64,000 nt of DNA. It comes from Maricaulis sp036231565 (GTDB lineage: Bacteria > Pseudomonadota > Alphaproteobacteria > Caulobacterales > Maricaulaceae). Both the position numbers and the translations under genes were made by a program. The stretch spans positions 1 through 64,000 of the forward strand of contig JAZAHA010000062.1 in NCBI GenBank assembly GCA_036231565.1, written 5' to 3'. Shown here in pieces: positions 11,577-19,496 of this stretch (the stretch's first letter is position 1; the number at the start of each line of letters is the position of its first letter). Under the pieces are notes generated by a model. The model was not told the origin of the DNA. It did not search any database and saw nothing but the letters and a program-made list of their open reading frames with translations.

Positions 11577-12464
11577 TCACGCCTGCTCCAGCAGCGCGCG
11601 TTCGCTGGCGACCCAGGCTTCCGCGCAGCCCTTGGCGAGCTCGCGGACGCGGGCGATCCAGCTGGCGCGTTCGGCCACGGAAATGGCGCCGCGGGCGTCG
11701 ACCAGGTTGAACAGGTGCGAGGCCTTCAGGCAGAAATCATAGGCGGGCAGGGGCAGGGGCTTGTCCAGATTGAGCAGCGCCATGCACTGGCTCTCCGCAC
11801 CCTTGAACCACTCGATCAGCATGTCGACATCGGCATGCTCGAAATTGAACTCGGAATACTGGCGTTCGGCTTCCTGGAAGACGTCGCCATACTTCAGACC
11901 GGCGCCGTTGAAGTCGAGGTCGTAGACATTCTCCACGCCCTGGACATACATCGCCAGACGTTCCAGCCCGTAGGTCAGTTCGCCGGAGACGAGGTCGACA
12001 TCCAGTCCGCCGACCTGCTGGAAATAGGTGAACTGGCTGACTTCCATCCCGTCGCACCAGACTTCCCAGCCCAGGCCCCAGGCGCCCACGGTGGGGTTTT
12101 CCCAGTCGTCCTCGACAAAGCGCACATCGTGCAGGTCGCGATCGATGCCGATGGCGTCGAGCGAGCCCAAGTAGAGGTCCTGGATGTCGGCCGGGCAAGG
12201 CTTCAGCAGTACCTGGAACTGGTAATAATGCTGCAGCCGGTTGGGGTTCTCGCCATAGCGCCCGTCGCCGGGGCGGCGCGAAGGCTGGACATAGGCGGCG
12301 CGCCAGGGGCGCGGGCCGAGCGAACGCAGCGTCGTGGCCGGATGCAGCGTGCCGGCGCCGACCTCCACATCATAGGGCTGCAGGATGGCACAGCCCTTCC
12401 CCGCCCAATAGGTCTGAAGACGCAGGATCAGCTCCTGGAAGGAGGGCGCAGTGTCGGCGGCCAT
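11577..12464 (-). CDS. glyQ: Glycine-tRNA ligase alpha subunit
   Basis: A 295-residue catalytic subunit of bacterial heterotetrameric glycyl-tRNA synthetase (class II), which forms glycyl-adenylate and charges tRNA-Gly together with GlyS. Near-invariant blocks are FQELILRLQTYWAGKGCAI, QPYDVEVGAGTLHPAT, RRPGDGRYGENPNRLQHYYQ and GWEVWCDGMEVSQFTYFQQ. The start at ATG 12462-12464 gives the standard length. It is the first of a minus-strand set glyQ - GFA protein - glyS, separated by a repeat-filled gap rather than by promoters that can be recognised. Confidence 0.97.
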   Translation of the reverse strand: MAADTAPSFQELILRLQTYWAGKGCAILQPYDVEVGAGTLHPATTLRSLGPRPWRAAYVQPSRRPGDGRYGENPNRLQHYYQFQVLLKPCPADIQDLYLGSLDAIGIDRDLHDVRFVEDDWENPTVGAWGLGWEVWCDGMEVSQFTYFQQVGGLDVDLVSGELTYGLERLAMYVQGVENVYDLDFNGAGLKYGDVFQEAERQYSEFNFEHADVDMLIEWFKGAESQCMALLNLDKPLPLPAYDFCLKASHLFNLVDARGAISVAERASWIARVRELAKGCAEAWVASERALLEQA

Positions 12465-12533
12465 ATCTCAAAGTCCCGGCGAAAGAATACGCGGCAGAAA
12501 TCGGGCGGACACTAGGCAAGCCCGCCCGCCTAA

Positions 12534-12713
12534 TCAAGCACGGGAGTCCCTGTCCCGCTGCGCTTCCTGTTGCGGCGCAGCACCGCCATCGAGCCGCGCT
12601 TCCACCGCCCGGCGCGCCGCATCGGCGGCGGCATCGCGGCTGGACGTCTTCCGGCGCCCGAAGGCCAGCCAGAGAATGACGGCGAGAAGGAGGAGGAGCG
12701 CAGTGGCGATCAT
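12534..12713 (-). CDS. Small single-pass membrane protein, unknown
   Basis: A 59-residue ORF starting at ATG 12711-12713. Residues 3-20 form one hydrophobic segment (IATALLLLLAVILWLAF), followed by GRRKTSS and a charged Ala/Arg/Asp-rich tail. The longer in-frame extension to 12839 reads through a palindromic repeat and is not believed. The predicted topology is a short anchor with a cytoplasmic basic tail. No family is recognised. It lies between the TrmN6-like gene and glyQ in the same direction. Confidence 0.45.
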   Translation of the reverse strand: MIATALLLLLAVILWLAFGRRKTSSRDAAADAARRAVEARLDGGAAPQQEAQRDRDSRA

Positions 12714-12747
12714 GGGATGCTGATACGCTCTTGTGCCGCAGACGCCA

Positions 12748-12907
12748 AACGTCCTTCCCCTTGATGGGGAAGGTGCCCCGAAGGGGCGGAAGGGGTGAAA
12801 CGCGCAGCGTGCGAACCGCGGGCGTCGGAATTCGCCCACGCCTCGCCATCACCCACTCCACCGCTGCTGGCGCAGCGGTCCCCCTCGCCCATCAAGGGCG
12901 AGGACCG
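12748..12907. repeat. Two two-hairpin repeats
   Basis: One element is at about 12750-12806 (CCTTCCCC/GGGGAAGG, GGTG, CCCC-GAA-GGGG). The second, at about 12848-12905, is the reverse complement of the 11326 type, with its second stem changed to GCTGC-GCCA-GCAGC, so pairing is kept. No gene lies in the stretch between the small membrane protein and the methyltransferase. Confidence 0.7.
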
Positions 12908-12921
12908 GCCACGGTCTGCGA

Positions 12922-13662
12922 TCATCCGCCCATCTCCACCACGGCGCGGCCGCGCATTATGGCTTCGGCCTCGGGTGTGTGGCGCTCGCCGGCGTGCAGG
13001 ATAAGCGGTGGCAACAGTACCAGCGGGGCGCGTCCGCCGATGCGGGCGGAGACGATGACGCGCTTGGCCGGCTTGTCGATGCGCGGATGGACCGGCTTGA
13101 TCACGAGCGAGCCGAAACTTTTCTCCAGCCCGTGACAGATGTCGCCCAGCCGGTCGGCGCGGTGGATCAGGGTCAGCTTGCCCTTGGCGCTGAGACTGCG
13201 CGCGGCGGACTGGATCCAGATGCCCAGGGGCGCGCTGCCCGACAGCCAGGCGTCGCGCTTGCCGTCCTTGGGCGCGCGCAGAACGCCCGGATCGTCGAAA
13301 TAGGGCGGGTTGAAGAAGACCTGGTCGGCACCGTGCCCGGCGCCCAGACGGGCAATGTCCGCCGTCTCGATCTCGACATTGCCGTCCAGCGCATTGGCGG
13401 CGACATTCTCGCGCGCCAGCCCGGCCGTGGCGGCGTCCTTCTCATAGCCGGTGATGCGCACGCCCGGCATCCGCCAGGCCGCACACAGCAGCGCTGCACC
13501 GGCGCCGCAGCCGAACTCGACCAGCTGGTCTCCGGGACGGGCATCGATTGCGGCGGCCAGCAGGACGGCATCCATGCCGGCGCGATAACCGTCCGCGCCC
13601 TGGCGCAGCAGCACCTGGCCGTCCAGCAGCCGGTCCTCGGTGATTTTCTGCGCCGCGCTCAT
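12922..13662 (-). CDS. tRNA1(Val) (adenine-N6)-methyltransferase-like protein (TrmN6/YfiC family)
   Basis: A 246-residue SAM-dependent methyltransferase. It shows the SAM-binding VEFGCGAGAALLCAA motif at about residues 48-62, an acidic loop ITGYEKDAA, and the N6-adenine signature NPPYFDD near residue 118. The family N-terminus with LLDGQVLLRQGADGYRAGMDAVLLAA matches TrmN6-type enzymes, which modify A37 of tRNA1-Val. The exact target in this organism is inferred. Its start overlaps the stop of the upstream DUF2007 gene by four bases (13659-13662), so the pair is probably an operon. Confidence 0.82.
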   Translation of the reverse strand: MSAAQKITEDRLLDGQVLLRQGADGYRAGMDAVLLAAAIDARPGDQLVEFGCGAGAALLCAAWRMPGVRITGYEKDAATAGLARENVAANALDGNVEIETADIARLGAGHGADQVFFNPPYFDDPGVLRAPKDGKRDAWLSGSAPLGIWIQSAARSLSAKGKLTLIHRADRLGDICHGLEKSFGSLVIKPVHPRIDKPAKRVIVSARIGGRAPLVLLPPLILHAGERHTPEAEAIMRGRAVVEMGG

Positions 13663-13874
13663 TCGCTCTCCGCCAGCGCCTCGTCGATCAGCTTGCGGGC
13701 GCGATCGGCCTCCTCGTCGATGACGGACAGGCGTTTCTTCACGAATTCAATGCCGCCGCCATACATCGAGGCCATGCCCTCATCGAGCACGAAACTCTCG
13801 ATCCCGGCGTCGCGCAGCACCGAGCGGGCGAAGGAGAGTTTCACCGGATCGGCCGTCTTGAGGACATCTTTCAC
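13659..13874 (-). CDS. DUF2007-family small protein
   Basis: A 71-residue protein of the DUF2007 (putative signal-transducing) family, with the usual pattern of two short strands and helices: VLKTADPVKLSFARSVLRDAGI followed by VLDEGMASMYGG and a helical C-terminus. Its function is unknown. Family members are widespread in proteobacteria and often sit next to the TrmN6-like methyltransferase and divergent from the polyprenyl synthase gene, exactly as here. The coding end overlaps the downstream methyltransferase start. Confidence 0.8.
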   Translation of the reverse strand: MKDVLKTADPVKLSFARSVLRDAGIESFVLDEGMASMYGGGIEFVKKRLSVIDEEADRARKLIDEALAESE

Positions 13875-13982
13875 GGGCTTTTCATTCCCTGTGCTGTTTC
13901 GTCACCGCCTCCGCGGCTTGCCGCGCGGGGATCGGATTTCTATTGTCTCGATCCGTTTCACAGGGTGCAAGAGGAAGCTGGC

Positions 13983-15005
13983 TTGGACAGCATGCTGAAA
14001 GCCGATGCGGCAGACGTTCCGGCGCGGGAGAACGCCGCCGAACGCTTGGCCGCCCTGGCCTATGACGACATGCGCCGTGTCGACGCGCTCATTCTCGAGC
14101 GCCTGGACAGCCATGTCGCGCTGATCCCGGAACTGGCCCGCTACCTGATCGAGGCCGGCGGCAAGCGCGTGCGCCCGATGATCACGGTCGCCGCGGCCAA
14201 CATGCTCGGCCATACCGACATGGCGCCGATCCGTCTGGCGGCTGCCGTGGAATTCATCCACACCGCCACCCTGTTGCATGATGATGTCGTCGACGAGAGC
14301 GGCATGCGGCGCGGCAAGGTCGCGGCCAATCTGGTCTGGGGCAATGCGTCCAGCGTGCTGGTCGGCGACTTCCTGTTCGCGCGCTCCTTCTCGCTGATGG
14401 TCGAGGCCGGCTCGATGAAGGCGCTGGGCGTCCTGTCGGCGGCCGCGTCCACGATCGCCGAGGGCGAGGTGCGCCAGCTCTCCGCGGTCAAGGATATCGG
14501 CGTCTCCGTCGACACCTATATGCAGATCATCGACGCCAAGACCGCCGCGCTCTTTGCTGCTGCGGCACAGGTCTCCGGCATTGTCGCGGCCCGTCCGAGC
14601 GACGAGGAAGCCGCGCTGGAAACCTATGGCCGCGAGCTGGGCCTGGCCTTCCAGCTGGTCGATGATGCGCTGGATTATGGCGGGGCCGCCGCCAAGCTGG
14701 GCAAGTCGACCGGGGATGATTTCCGCGAGGGCAAGGTCACCCTGCCGGTCGCGCTGAGCCTGCAACAGGCCGGTCCGGACGAGGCCGCCTTCTGGCGCCG
14801 CGTGATTGCCGAGACCGACCAGACGGACGGCGATTTCGAGCGCGCGCTGGACTATATGCACGCGCACGGTGCGCTAAATGCCACCGTCGAGCAGGCTCGC
14901 GATCACGCGGCCCGTGCCCGGGCGGCCCTGTCCGGTTTCCCGGACAATGCCTGGCGCCGGGCGCTGGGCGATCTCGCCGACTTCGTGGTCGAACGCGCTT
15001 ACTAG
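13983..15005 (+). CDS. All-trans polyprenyl diphosphate synthase (octaprenyl/decaprenyl type)
   Basis: A long-chain trans-prenyl synthase that makes the ubiquinone side chain (IspB type), about 340 residues. The first aspartate-rich motif is LLHDDVVDESGMRRG (DDxxD-type) and the second is FQLVDDALDYGG; GGKRVRPM binds the substrate diphosphate. Start choice: GAGGAAG at 13971 stands six bases before TTG 13983, whereas ATG 13992 is in the same frame nine bases on and would be 14 bases from it. GTG 13965 lacks a ribosome site. Chain length cannot be read from sequence. The gene is divergent from DUF2007 and ends at a clear terminator. Confidence 0.9.
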   Translation: MDSMLKADAADVPARENAAERLAALAYDDMRRVDALILERLDSHVALIPELARYLIEAGGKRVRPMITVAAANMLGHTDMAPIRLAAAVEFIHTATLLHDDVVDESGMRRGKVAANLVWGNASSVLVGDFLFARSFSLMVEAGSMKALGVLSAAASTIAEGEVRQLSAVKDIGVSVDTYMQIIDAKTAALFAAAAQVSGIVAARPSDEEAALETYGRELGLAFQLVDDALDYGGAAAKLGKSTGDDFREGKVTLPVALSLQQAGPDEAAFWRRVIAETDQTDGDFERALDYMHAHGALNATVEQARDHAARARAALSGFPDNAWRRALGDLADFVVERAY

Positions 15006-15011
15006 ATAGCT

Positions 15012-15028
15012 ACCCGGCCGGGTTTTTT
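15012..15028 (+). terminator. Rho-independent terminator after the polyprenyl synthase
   Basis: A compact GC stem, ACCCGGCCGGGT, is followed by six T, starting seven bases after the stop codon. Confidence 0.65.
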
Positions 15029-15035
15029 GGTTGTC

Positions 15036-15080
15036 GCGTGATCGAACCGGTGAACCGGTGCCCACTTCACCTGATCACGC
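15036..15080 (+). repeat. AACCGGT hairpin element (stem GCGTGATC/GATCACGC)
   Basis: A 45-bp hairpin of the layout arm - GAACCG - NNN - AACCGGTNCCCACTT - N'N'N' - CT - arm'. Here the inner pair is GTG/CAC. Its 3' arm includes the stop codon of the convergent GST gene. Confidence 0.75.
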
Positions 15081-15698
15081 TCCTTCCATCTCCGGCAGCG
15101 CGCTGGTGAAGGCCTCGATGGCGCACATGCGCGCATACCAGTCCTTCAGCCGCCCCGTCGCCGGCCGCCAGCCCGCCAGGCCCAGCTGGGCGATATTGCT
15201 GGCAATGGCCAGGTCGGCGATGGTCGGCGTGGCGGTGCCCGCGATCCAGGCCCGGTCGGCCAGGCGTTTCTCGATCATCGGTGCCAGTTCGGCCATCCGC
15301 GACTTGCCGCGCGCGATCGCATCCTCGTCGCGCAGTTTCGGCGATGCGAAGACCGAGTTGAACACGATATCGATCACCGCCTGCGCCATCCGGCTCTGGC
15401 ACCAGTCGGTCCACTGGTCGACTTCCGCGCGCACGGTCGGCGCTGACGGGTACCAGTTTTCCAGCGCATGGCGATTGCACAGGAAGCGCAGGATGGCGGT
15501 GGATTCGTGGATCTTCAGGTCGCCCTCGACGAGGGTCGGAACCTGGTGGTTTGGATTGATGGCCAGATAGGCGTCGGACAGGTGCTCGCCCTTGTCCATC
15601 GCGACATGGCGGGCGGTCCAGGGCAGGCCCTCGGCCTCCAGCAGTGTGATGACGCGCCGGGCGTGCTGGGAGAAGGGGAAGGTGTAGAGGACGTACAT
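15075..15698 (-). CDS. Glutathione S-transferase family protein
   Basis: A 207-residue GST. The thioredoxin-like N-terminal domain (MYVLYTFPFSQHARRVITLLE, then NPNHQVPTLVEGD with the cis-Pro, then the glutathione-binding IHESTAILRFL) occupies residues 1-80. A helical C-terminal domain contains the ATPTIADLAIASNI N-capping region. The start at ATG 15696-15698 gives the canonical length, and the extension to 15836 is rejected. The catalytic Ser or Tyr is not certain; SQHAR suggests a Ser-type enzyme. The substrate is unknown. Confidence 0.88.
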   Translation of the reverse strand: MYVLYTFPFSQHARRVITLLEAEGLPWTARHVAMDKGEHLSDAYLAINPNHQVPTLVEGDLKIHESTAILRFLCNRHALENWYPSAPTVRAEVDQWTDWCQSRMAQAVIDIVFNSVFASPKLRDEDAIARGKSRMAELAPMIEKRLADRAWIAGTATPTIADLAIASNIAQLGLAGWRPATGRLKDWYARMCAIEAFTSALPEMEGA

Positions 15699-15902
15699 GG
15701 TGGGCGGATCCCGATAGTCCGGCACTGCCCCGCGCAGCGCCGTTCGCCCAATGTTCTTACGCCGCTCGCCCTGACAGCATGGCGTCAGCAGTCTCGTCGT
15801 CAGCGTGCATTTGCGCCAACATCGCGGGACAGTCATTGTTAATCATATCGCGGCATGCTCCGGCAAAACGCGAAACGCGCCGAAATCCGAAGCGGAGACG
15901 AC

Positions 15903-16799
15903 ATGGCGATCGCCGACACCGGCACTCCTGACCGTATCTGGCTGTGCATGGCCGACAGTAACCGCACTCGCGTCGTATCGCGGGCCCTGGCCAAGGGTCT
16001 GGGCATGACGGTCTATATGGGCCCGACCATGGACGAGGAAGGCCCCGTCGCACTGGTCGTTGCCGATGATGCCCACGCCGCGCGGATCGCCGAGGCCAAG
16101 GGCAATGCCGCCCCCGGCCAGGTCTCCCTGCTGGTGACGGCGGCCGCCCGCCGGTCCGGCGCCGACGTCTTTCTCGATCACGACACCGATGCCGGCACGC
16201 TGACCAATGCCATCGAGGGCCTGCGGGCCTGGCGAGCCTATTCGCTCGCCGTGCCGCATGGTGGCGATATCGGCCATGGTGCAATGGCGGCCTTTGCGGG
16301 CGGCGAGTTTTCCGTGCAGACGCTGGAACAGGCGCGCGATGTCGCGATGTTCATCGGCCATGCCTGTCCGGATCCCCGCCGGGCGGCTGTGGGGCTTTAT
16401 GTGCTGATCGCGAACGGGATCGAGCATGGCAATCTGGAATTCGACGCAACCGAGAAGGCCAAGGGCCTCGCCGATGGCAGCTGGGCGCGCAAGCTGAAGG
16501 CCCGCATGGCAGAGCCGGCCTTTGCCGGCCGGCGCGTGCGGGTGGGTGTCCATCGCGGCATGCGCACGATCAGCGTGCTGGTGCAGGACGACGGGCAGGG
16601 TATCGACGCGGAGACCGCGGAAATGGCCAATCCAGCCCGTGCCGGCTATCGCGGCAAGACCGCCCGTCTGGCCCGCTCGATGGGCTTCTCGCAGGTGAAC
16701 TGGCTGGGCACCGGCAATACGGTCGAGGCCTCGATCGTCCTGCCCGATGCCGACGATGGTGCCACGGCGGCTCCGCGCCGCGCGGCCGCAGCCTCCTGA
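15903..16799 (+). CDS. Receiver-like domain fused to an RsbW/HATPase_c_2-like domain
   Basis: A 298-residue protein of two parts. Residues 1-110 look like a degenerate receiver fold (strand-helix repeats, IWLCMADSNRTRVVSRALAKG) without a clear phospho-acceptor Asp. Residues about 140-290 look like a GHKL ATPase of the anti-sigma/RsbW class: N-box VLIANGIEHGNLEF, G1 box VQDDGQGID and a G2-like GYRGKTARLARSMGF followed by LGTGNTVEASI. The start at ATG 15903 has GCGGAGA upstream; a longer frame from 15855 is possible. No partner STAS or sigma-factor gene is adjacent, so the role in partner-switch signalling is inference. Confidence 0.65.
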   Translation: MAIADTGTPDRIWLCMADSNRTRVVSRALAKGLGMTVYMGPTMDEEGPVALVVADDAHAARIAEAKGNAAPGQVSLLVTAAARRSGADVFLDHDTDAGTLTNAIEGLRAWRAYSLAVPHGGDIGHGAMAAFAGGEFSVQTLEQARDVAMFIGHACPDPRRAAVGLYVLIANGIEHGNLEFDATEKAKGLADGSWARKLKARMAEPAFAGRRVRVGVHRGMRTISVLVQDDGQGIDAETAEMANPARAGYRGKTARLARSMGFSQVNWLGTGNTVEASIVLPDADDGATAAPRRAAAAS

Positions 16800-16907
16800 T
16801 CCCCGCCTCCCGACGGCAAAGATGAACGCCAGCTGACCGGACGGGTCATCGCAGGCTCAGCGCCGTTGCAGGATAGTATCCTCGTACCATTCACGAGGAC
16901 GACCGAC

Positions 16908-17456
16908 ATGCCGCGCACATCTCCCCGATCCATCGCCGCCGCCCTGGCTGCCATGCTGAGCCTGCCGGGCCTGGCCCCGGCCCAGACCGTGCCGGCGGTC
17001 GACGGCATTCGCGGCGTACCCCTGGCATCGGGCGATGCCTGCGGCCTGCAGTTCTACCGCGCCTACCGGTCCGGCCCGCTGCTGGCGAAAGTCGAGGGCG
17101 GCCGCCAGGGTCACTACACGCTGACGCTCTGGCGCCGCGGGCCGGGCAATGCCGTTCTGGCTGAGCTGGCCGGCGATTATGACAGCCGCGGCCGCCACGA
17201 GGCGGTGCTGGCCGAGTCGCAGCTGGAGCGTCACTTCATCCAGATGCGGGCTCCGGGGCCGCAGATGGGCGCCAGCCAGGTGGACCCCTCGCGCATCGCC
17301 GCACAGCTGGACGTCTATGACGAGCGCGGCCGCCGGATCTGCTCCAGCCGCCGCGTCGATGCGATCGGCATCGGTGCCCTGCGCCCGGCTCCGTCTGCCC
17401 GCCCGGGCTCGACCGAACCGGCGCCCGTCCGGCAGCCCCTCGCGCGCCGGTACTAG
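16908..17456 (+). CDS. Secreted protein, probable divergent CsgH-like (curli-associated) protein
   Basis: A 182-residue exported protein with a signal peptide (RSIAAALAAMLSLPGLAPAQ) and start ATG 16908 behind an AGGACG ribosome site. The body begins with a Cys (ASGDACGLQFYRAYR), continues as alternating strands (HYTLTLWRRGPGNAVLAELAG, then AAQLDVYDERGRRIC) and closes with a second Cys. This Cys-strands-Cys layout matches the downstream CsgH-like protein at 18263 residue pattern by residue pattern, although identity is low. The tail (about 30 residues) is Pro/Ala/Arg-rich. The gene sits just before the curlin gene, separated by a strong terminator. CsgH kinship is inferred, not proven. Confidence 0.55.
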   Translation: MPRTSPRSIAAALAAMLSLPGLAPAQTVPAVDGIRGVPLASGDACGLQFYRAYRSGPLLAKVEGGRQGHYTLTLWRRGPGNAVLAELAGDYDSRGRHEAVLAESQLERHFIQMRAPGPQMGASQVDPSRIAAQLDVYDERGRRICSSRRVDAIGIGALRPAPSARPGSTEPAPVRQPLARRY

Positions 17457-17488
17457 TTTCAGCCGCTCTCCATGCGACCCCGACTGAA

Positions 17489-17521
17489 GGCCCGGAACAT
17501 CCTGTTCCGGGCCGCTTTTTT
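17489..17521 (+). terminator. Rho-independent terminator
   Basis: A 10-bp perfect stem, GGCCCGGAAC/GTTCCGGGCC, with a 5-base loop is followed by GC and six T. It separates the CsgH-like gene from the curlin gene. Confidence 0.85.
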
Positions 17522-17664
17522 ACCCGGACAAGCCGGGTCAGCTGGCGTTCATCCACCTGATTGAAGTCTGAACATCGCTCTCAGCATCCGCTCATCGGGC
17601 CTTCGCTAAACAGGGGTCAGGCTTCGATGCATTGGGCGTCGGCCAGTTGGAAGGAGTACAGATC

Positions 17665-18177
17665 ATGAAAGCACGTCTTCTCATCGCCAGCGCCCTCGCG
17701 GCGGTTTCGGTCCTTGGAACGGTGGGCGCCGCCGAGGCGCAGTCGCGCAACCGCGTGAGCATCGCCCAGGAAGGCTATCGCAATGACATCGCCGGCCGCC
17801 AGACGGGCTATCGCCAGCGCATGGTCATCAACCAGCGCGGCGAGCGCCAGTATGTCACCGTCATCCAGGACGGTGCGCGCAACGGCACCACGGTTGGCCA
17901 GCAAGGCCGCTACAACGAGGCCCATGTCGATCAGTACGGCCGCGACAATGACGCCGTCGTCGGCCAGCAGGGCCGCAACAACTATGCGACCAGCGTCCAG
18001 ACCGGCCGCCGCAACATCTCCGGTATCTCGCAGATGGGCGCCAACAACACGGCCGTCACCGACCAGTATGGCTCGAACAACGCCGCCGGCGTGATCCAGG
18101 TCGGCAATGGCCAGAACGCCCGTGTGACCCAGACGGGCAGCGGCAATGTGACCCTGGTTATCCAGGGGGACCACTAG
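17665..18177 (+). CDS. Curlin-repeat amyloid subunit (CsgA/CsgB type)
   Basis: A 170-residue secreted curlin. The signal peptide ends at about residue 26 (GAAEAQ). It is followed by about twelve imperfect repeats built on Q-x-G-x-x-N units (for example QEGYRN, QQGRYN, QMGANN, QTGSGN), spaced about 11 residues apart in pairs, the hallmark of the beta-helical amyloid fold secreted through CsgG. The start ATG 17665 has a strong AAGGAGT site at 17651. A large GC hairpin lies after the stop, between it and csgH. The repeats are Arg-rich compared with the E. coli proteins. Whether it acts as major subunit or nucleator cannot be decided. CsgG, CsgE and CsgF are not in the window. Confidence 0.88.
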   Translation: MKARLLIASALAAVSVLGTVGAAEAQSRNRVSIAQEGYRNDIAGRQTGYRQRMVINQRGERQYVTVIQDGARNGTTVGQQGRYNEAHVDQYGRDNDAVVGQQGRNNYATSVQTGRRNISGISQMGANNTAVTDQYGSNNAAGVIQVGNGQNARVTQTGSGNVTLVIQGDH

Positions 18178-18187
18178 CCCGGCGACC

Positions 18188-18223
18188 GTCCCGGGGGAGC
18201 CTGGCTGCCAGGCTTCCCGGGAC
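18188..18223 (+). other. Large intercistronic stem-loop between curlin and csgH-like genes
   Basis: GTCCCGGG with GGAGCCTGG pairs with CCAGGCT with TCCCGGGAC around a CTG loop. It has no T-run, so it is more likely to be an mRNA-stabilising or processing stem that lets curlin be made in excess than a full terminator. Confidence 0.5.
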
Positions 18224-18262
18224 CCGTCCGGGACAGGAAGACAGCAAGCAAAGGAGGCTGTC

Positions 18263-18649
18263 ATGACAGGTAAACTGGCAATTCTCGCATCGGCCGCTTC
18301 GGCCACCGGCCTCTGGTTCGTTGCCCAGGCCGATCCGCTCCCCGATCTCGTCTCGGATCATATCCGCGGCGGTGAGGCGGCCTGCGGTATCGATGTCTCG
18401 CAGACCGCAGACGGTCTGCTGCTGACAGCGTGGAGCGAACCGTCCCGGACGCAGAGCTGGCGCATGGTTGTCACCCAGCGCGCCGGCGGTGGCGGTTTCG
18501 ATATCGTCCAGGAGGGTGACGTGCCGCCCGGCGACGGCGCGGTCGCGGTCTCCGATCTCCTGATCGATACCGGTGCGGATTTTTCTGCCCGGCTGACCAC
18601 CTGGGACGCCAATGGCGATCCGGTCTGCCGCTTCGGCGAACGGATCTAG
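18263..18649 (+). CDS. csgH: CsgH-like curli assembly protein
   Basis: A 128-residue exported protein. After a signal segment (LAILASAASATGLWFVAQA) comes a small beta-sandwich pattern that begins at Cys (GEAACGIDVSQ), has a central MVVTQRAGGGGFDIVQEGD strand pair and ends FSARLTTWDANGDPVC. This is the layout of alphaproteobacterial CsgH, a periplasmic chaperone-like factor that keeps curlin from polymerising early. It directly follows the curlin gene with an 85-bp gap and a good AAGGAGG ribosome site, which supports the call. It is similar in layout to the gene at 16908. Confidence 0.72.
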   Translation: MTGKLAILASAASATGLWFVAQADPLPDLVSDHIRGGEAACGIDVSQTADGLLLTAWSEPSRTQSWRMVVTQRAGGGGFDIVQEGDVPPGDGAVAVSDLLIDTGADFSARLTTWDANGDPVCRFGERI

Positions 18650-18792
18650 CCAGCCTTGACGACGCTCATGTCCCCGGCTGCCCGGCCGGGGACCGGCGTG
18701 TCCAGCAATATCGGCGTATTTCTTCCATTCTCTTGCAACGCCGGACCGGCTTCCCATCTCCTGCCGGTCAATTGGTCTTGCGGGAGGAAACC

Positions 18793-19317
18793 ATGACCAC
18801 AACGCTGTCCGACATCGCCCGGATCCAGCTCGATCAGACATTCCGGGCACTCGACACCATCCTGGCCAAGGGCGCCGCGCACGCAGAGGAGCGGGGTGTC
18901 GACGAGGCGGTCTATCTGGACTGGCGTCTGGCCGCCGACATGTATCCTCTGACGAAGCAGATCCAGCTTGTCAGCGACTTCTCCGTGCGCGGTCTGTCAC
19001 GGCTGGCCGGGCGCGCCCCGGTTTCGATGGCTGATGACGAGACGTCCTTCGAAGCGCTGCGCCTGCGGCTCGCAAAGGCGCGCGAAGCGATCTGGGCGCT
19101 CGACCCGGCGGCCCTGAATGCCGACCCCGAAGGCTCGATCACCTTTCCGGCCGGGGCGATCGGCGATCTGACCCTGCCGCGCGGGCGTTATCTGCAGAAC
19201 TTCGTGCTCGCCAACACCCAGTTTCACGCCGCCACGGCCTACAACATCCTGCGCAATATCGGCGTGCCGCTGGGAAAGGCGGACATCATGGGGGCGACAC
19301 AACTTGTGGCAGAATAA
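18793..19317 (+). CDS. DUF1993 family protein
   Basis: A 174-residue all-helical protein of the DUF1993 family (DinB-like four-helix fold). Conserved stretches are DMYPLTKQIQLVSDF, the SFEALRLRLAKAR helix and LPRGRYLQNFVLANTQFHAATAYNILRN. The function is unknown, and no complete metal-binding His triad as in true DinB enzymes can be assigned with certainty. The start ATG 18793 follows GGGAGGAAACC. The gene stands alone, followed by an AT-rich stretch containing a CtrA-type box. Confidence 0.85.
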   Translation: MTTTLSDIARIQLDQTFRALDTILAKGAAHAEERGVDEAVYLDWRLAADMYPLTKQIQLVSDFSVRGLSRLAGRAPVSMADDETSFEALRLRLAKAREAIWALDPAALNADPEGSITFPAGAIGDLTLPRGRYLQNFVLANTQFHAATAYNILRNIGVPLGKADIMGATQLVAE

Positions 19318-19367
19318 TATTATACTACACATAAATTGTTGAAAATAAACAGCAATAATCGTCAAAT

Positions 19368-19383
19368 TTAATTGGATGTTAAC
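19368..19383. promoter_or_regulatory. Perfect CtrA-type binding site
   Basis: TTAA at 19368-19371 and TTAAC at 19379-19383 are separated by exactly seven bases, the full CtrA consensus TTAA-N7-TTAAC. It lies in an AT-rich island 114 bp before the BLUF-fold gene and 51 bp after the DUF1993 stop codon. Confidence 0.65.
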
Positions 19384-19427
19384 AGGGCGAGCCGAACCTC
19401 CGGGGCATCTTGTCACGGGAGGGACAG

Positions 19428-19487
19428 ATGCCTGTAACTGATCGCTCGGTTCGCCGGGCTTTCCGCATGTCCTTGCGCACGGGCTAG
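19428..19487 (+). CDS. 19-codon upstream ORF before the BLUF gene
   Basis: ATG 19428 has an excellent ribosome site (GGGAGGGACAG just upstream). The 19-residue Arg-rich peptide ends at TAG 19485-19487, nine bases before the ATG of the BLUF gene and in the same frame. It may be a leader peptide that couples translation, or the remnant of an N-terminal extension cut off by a stop codon. There is no homology evidence. Confidence 0.35.
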   Translation: MPVTDRSVRRAFRMSLRTG

Positions 19488-19496
19488 GGGGCGGCG

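Noticed and set aside
9362..11710. 782-codon plus-strand frame opposite glyS and the GFA gene
   Set aside because: It crosses two real genes and a repeat region, with no recognisable domain.
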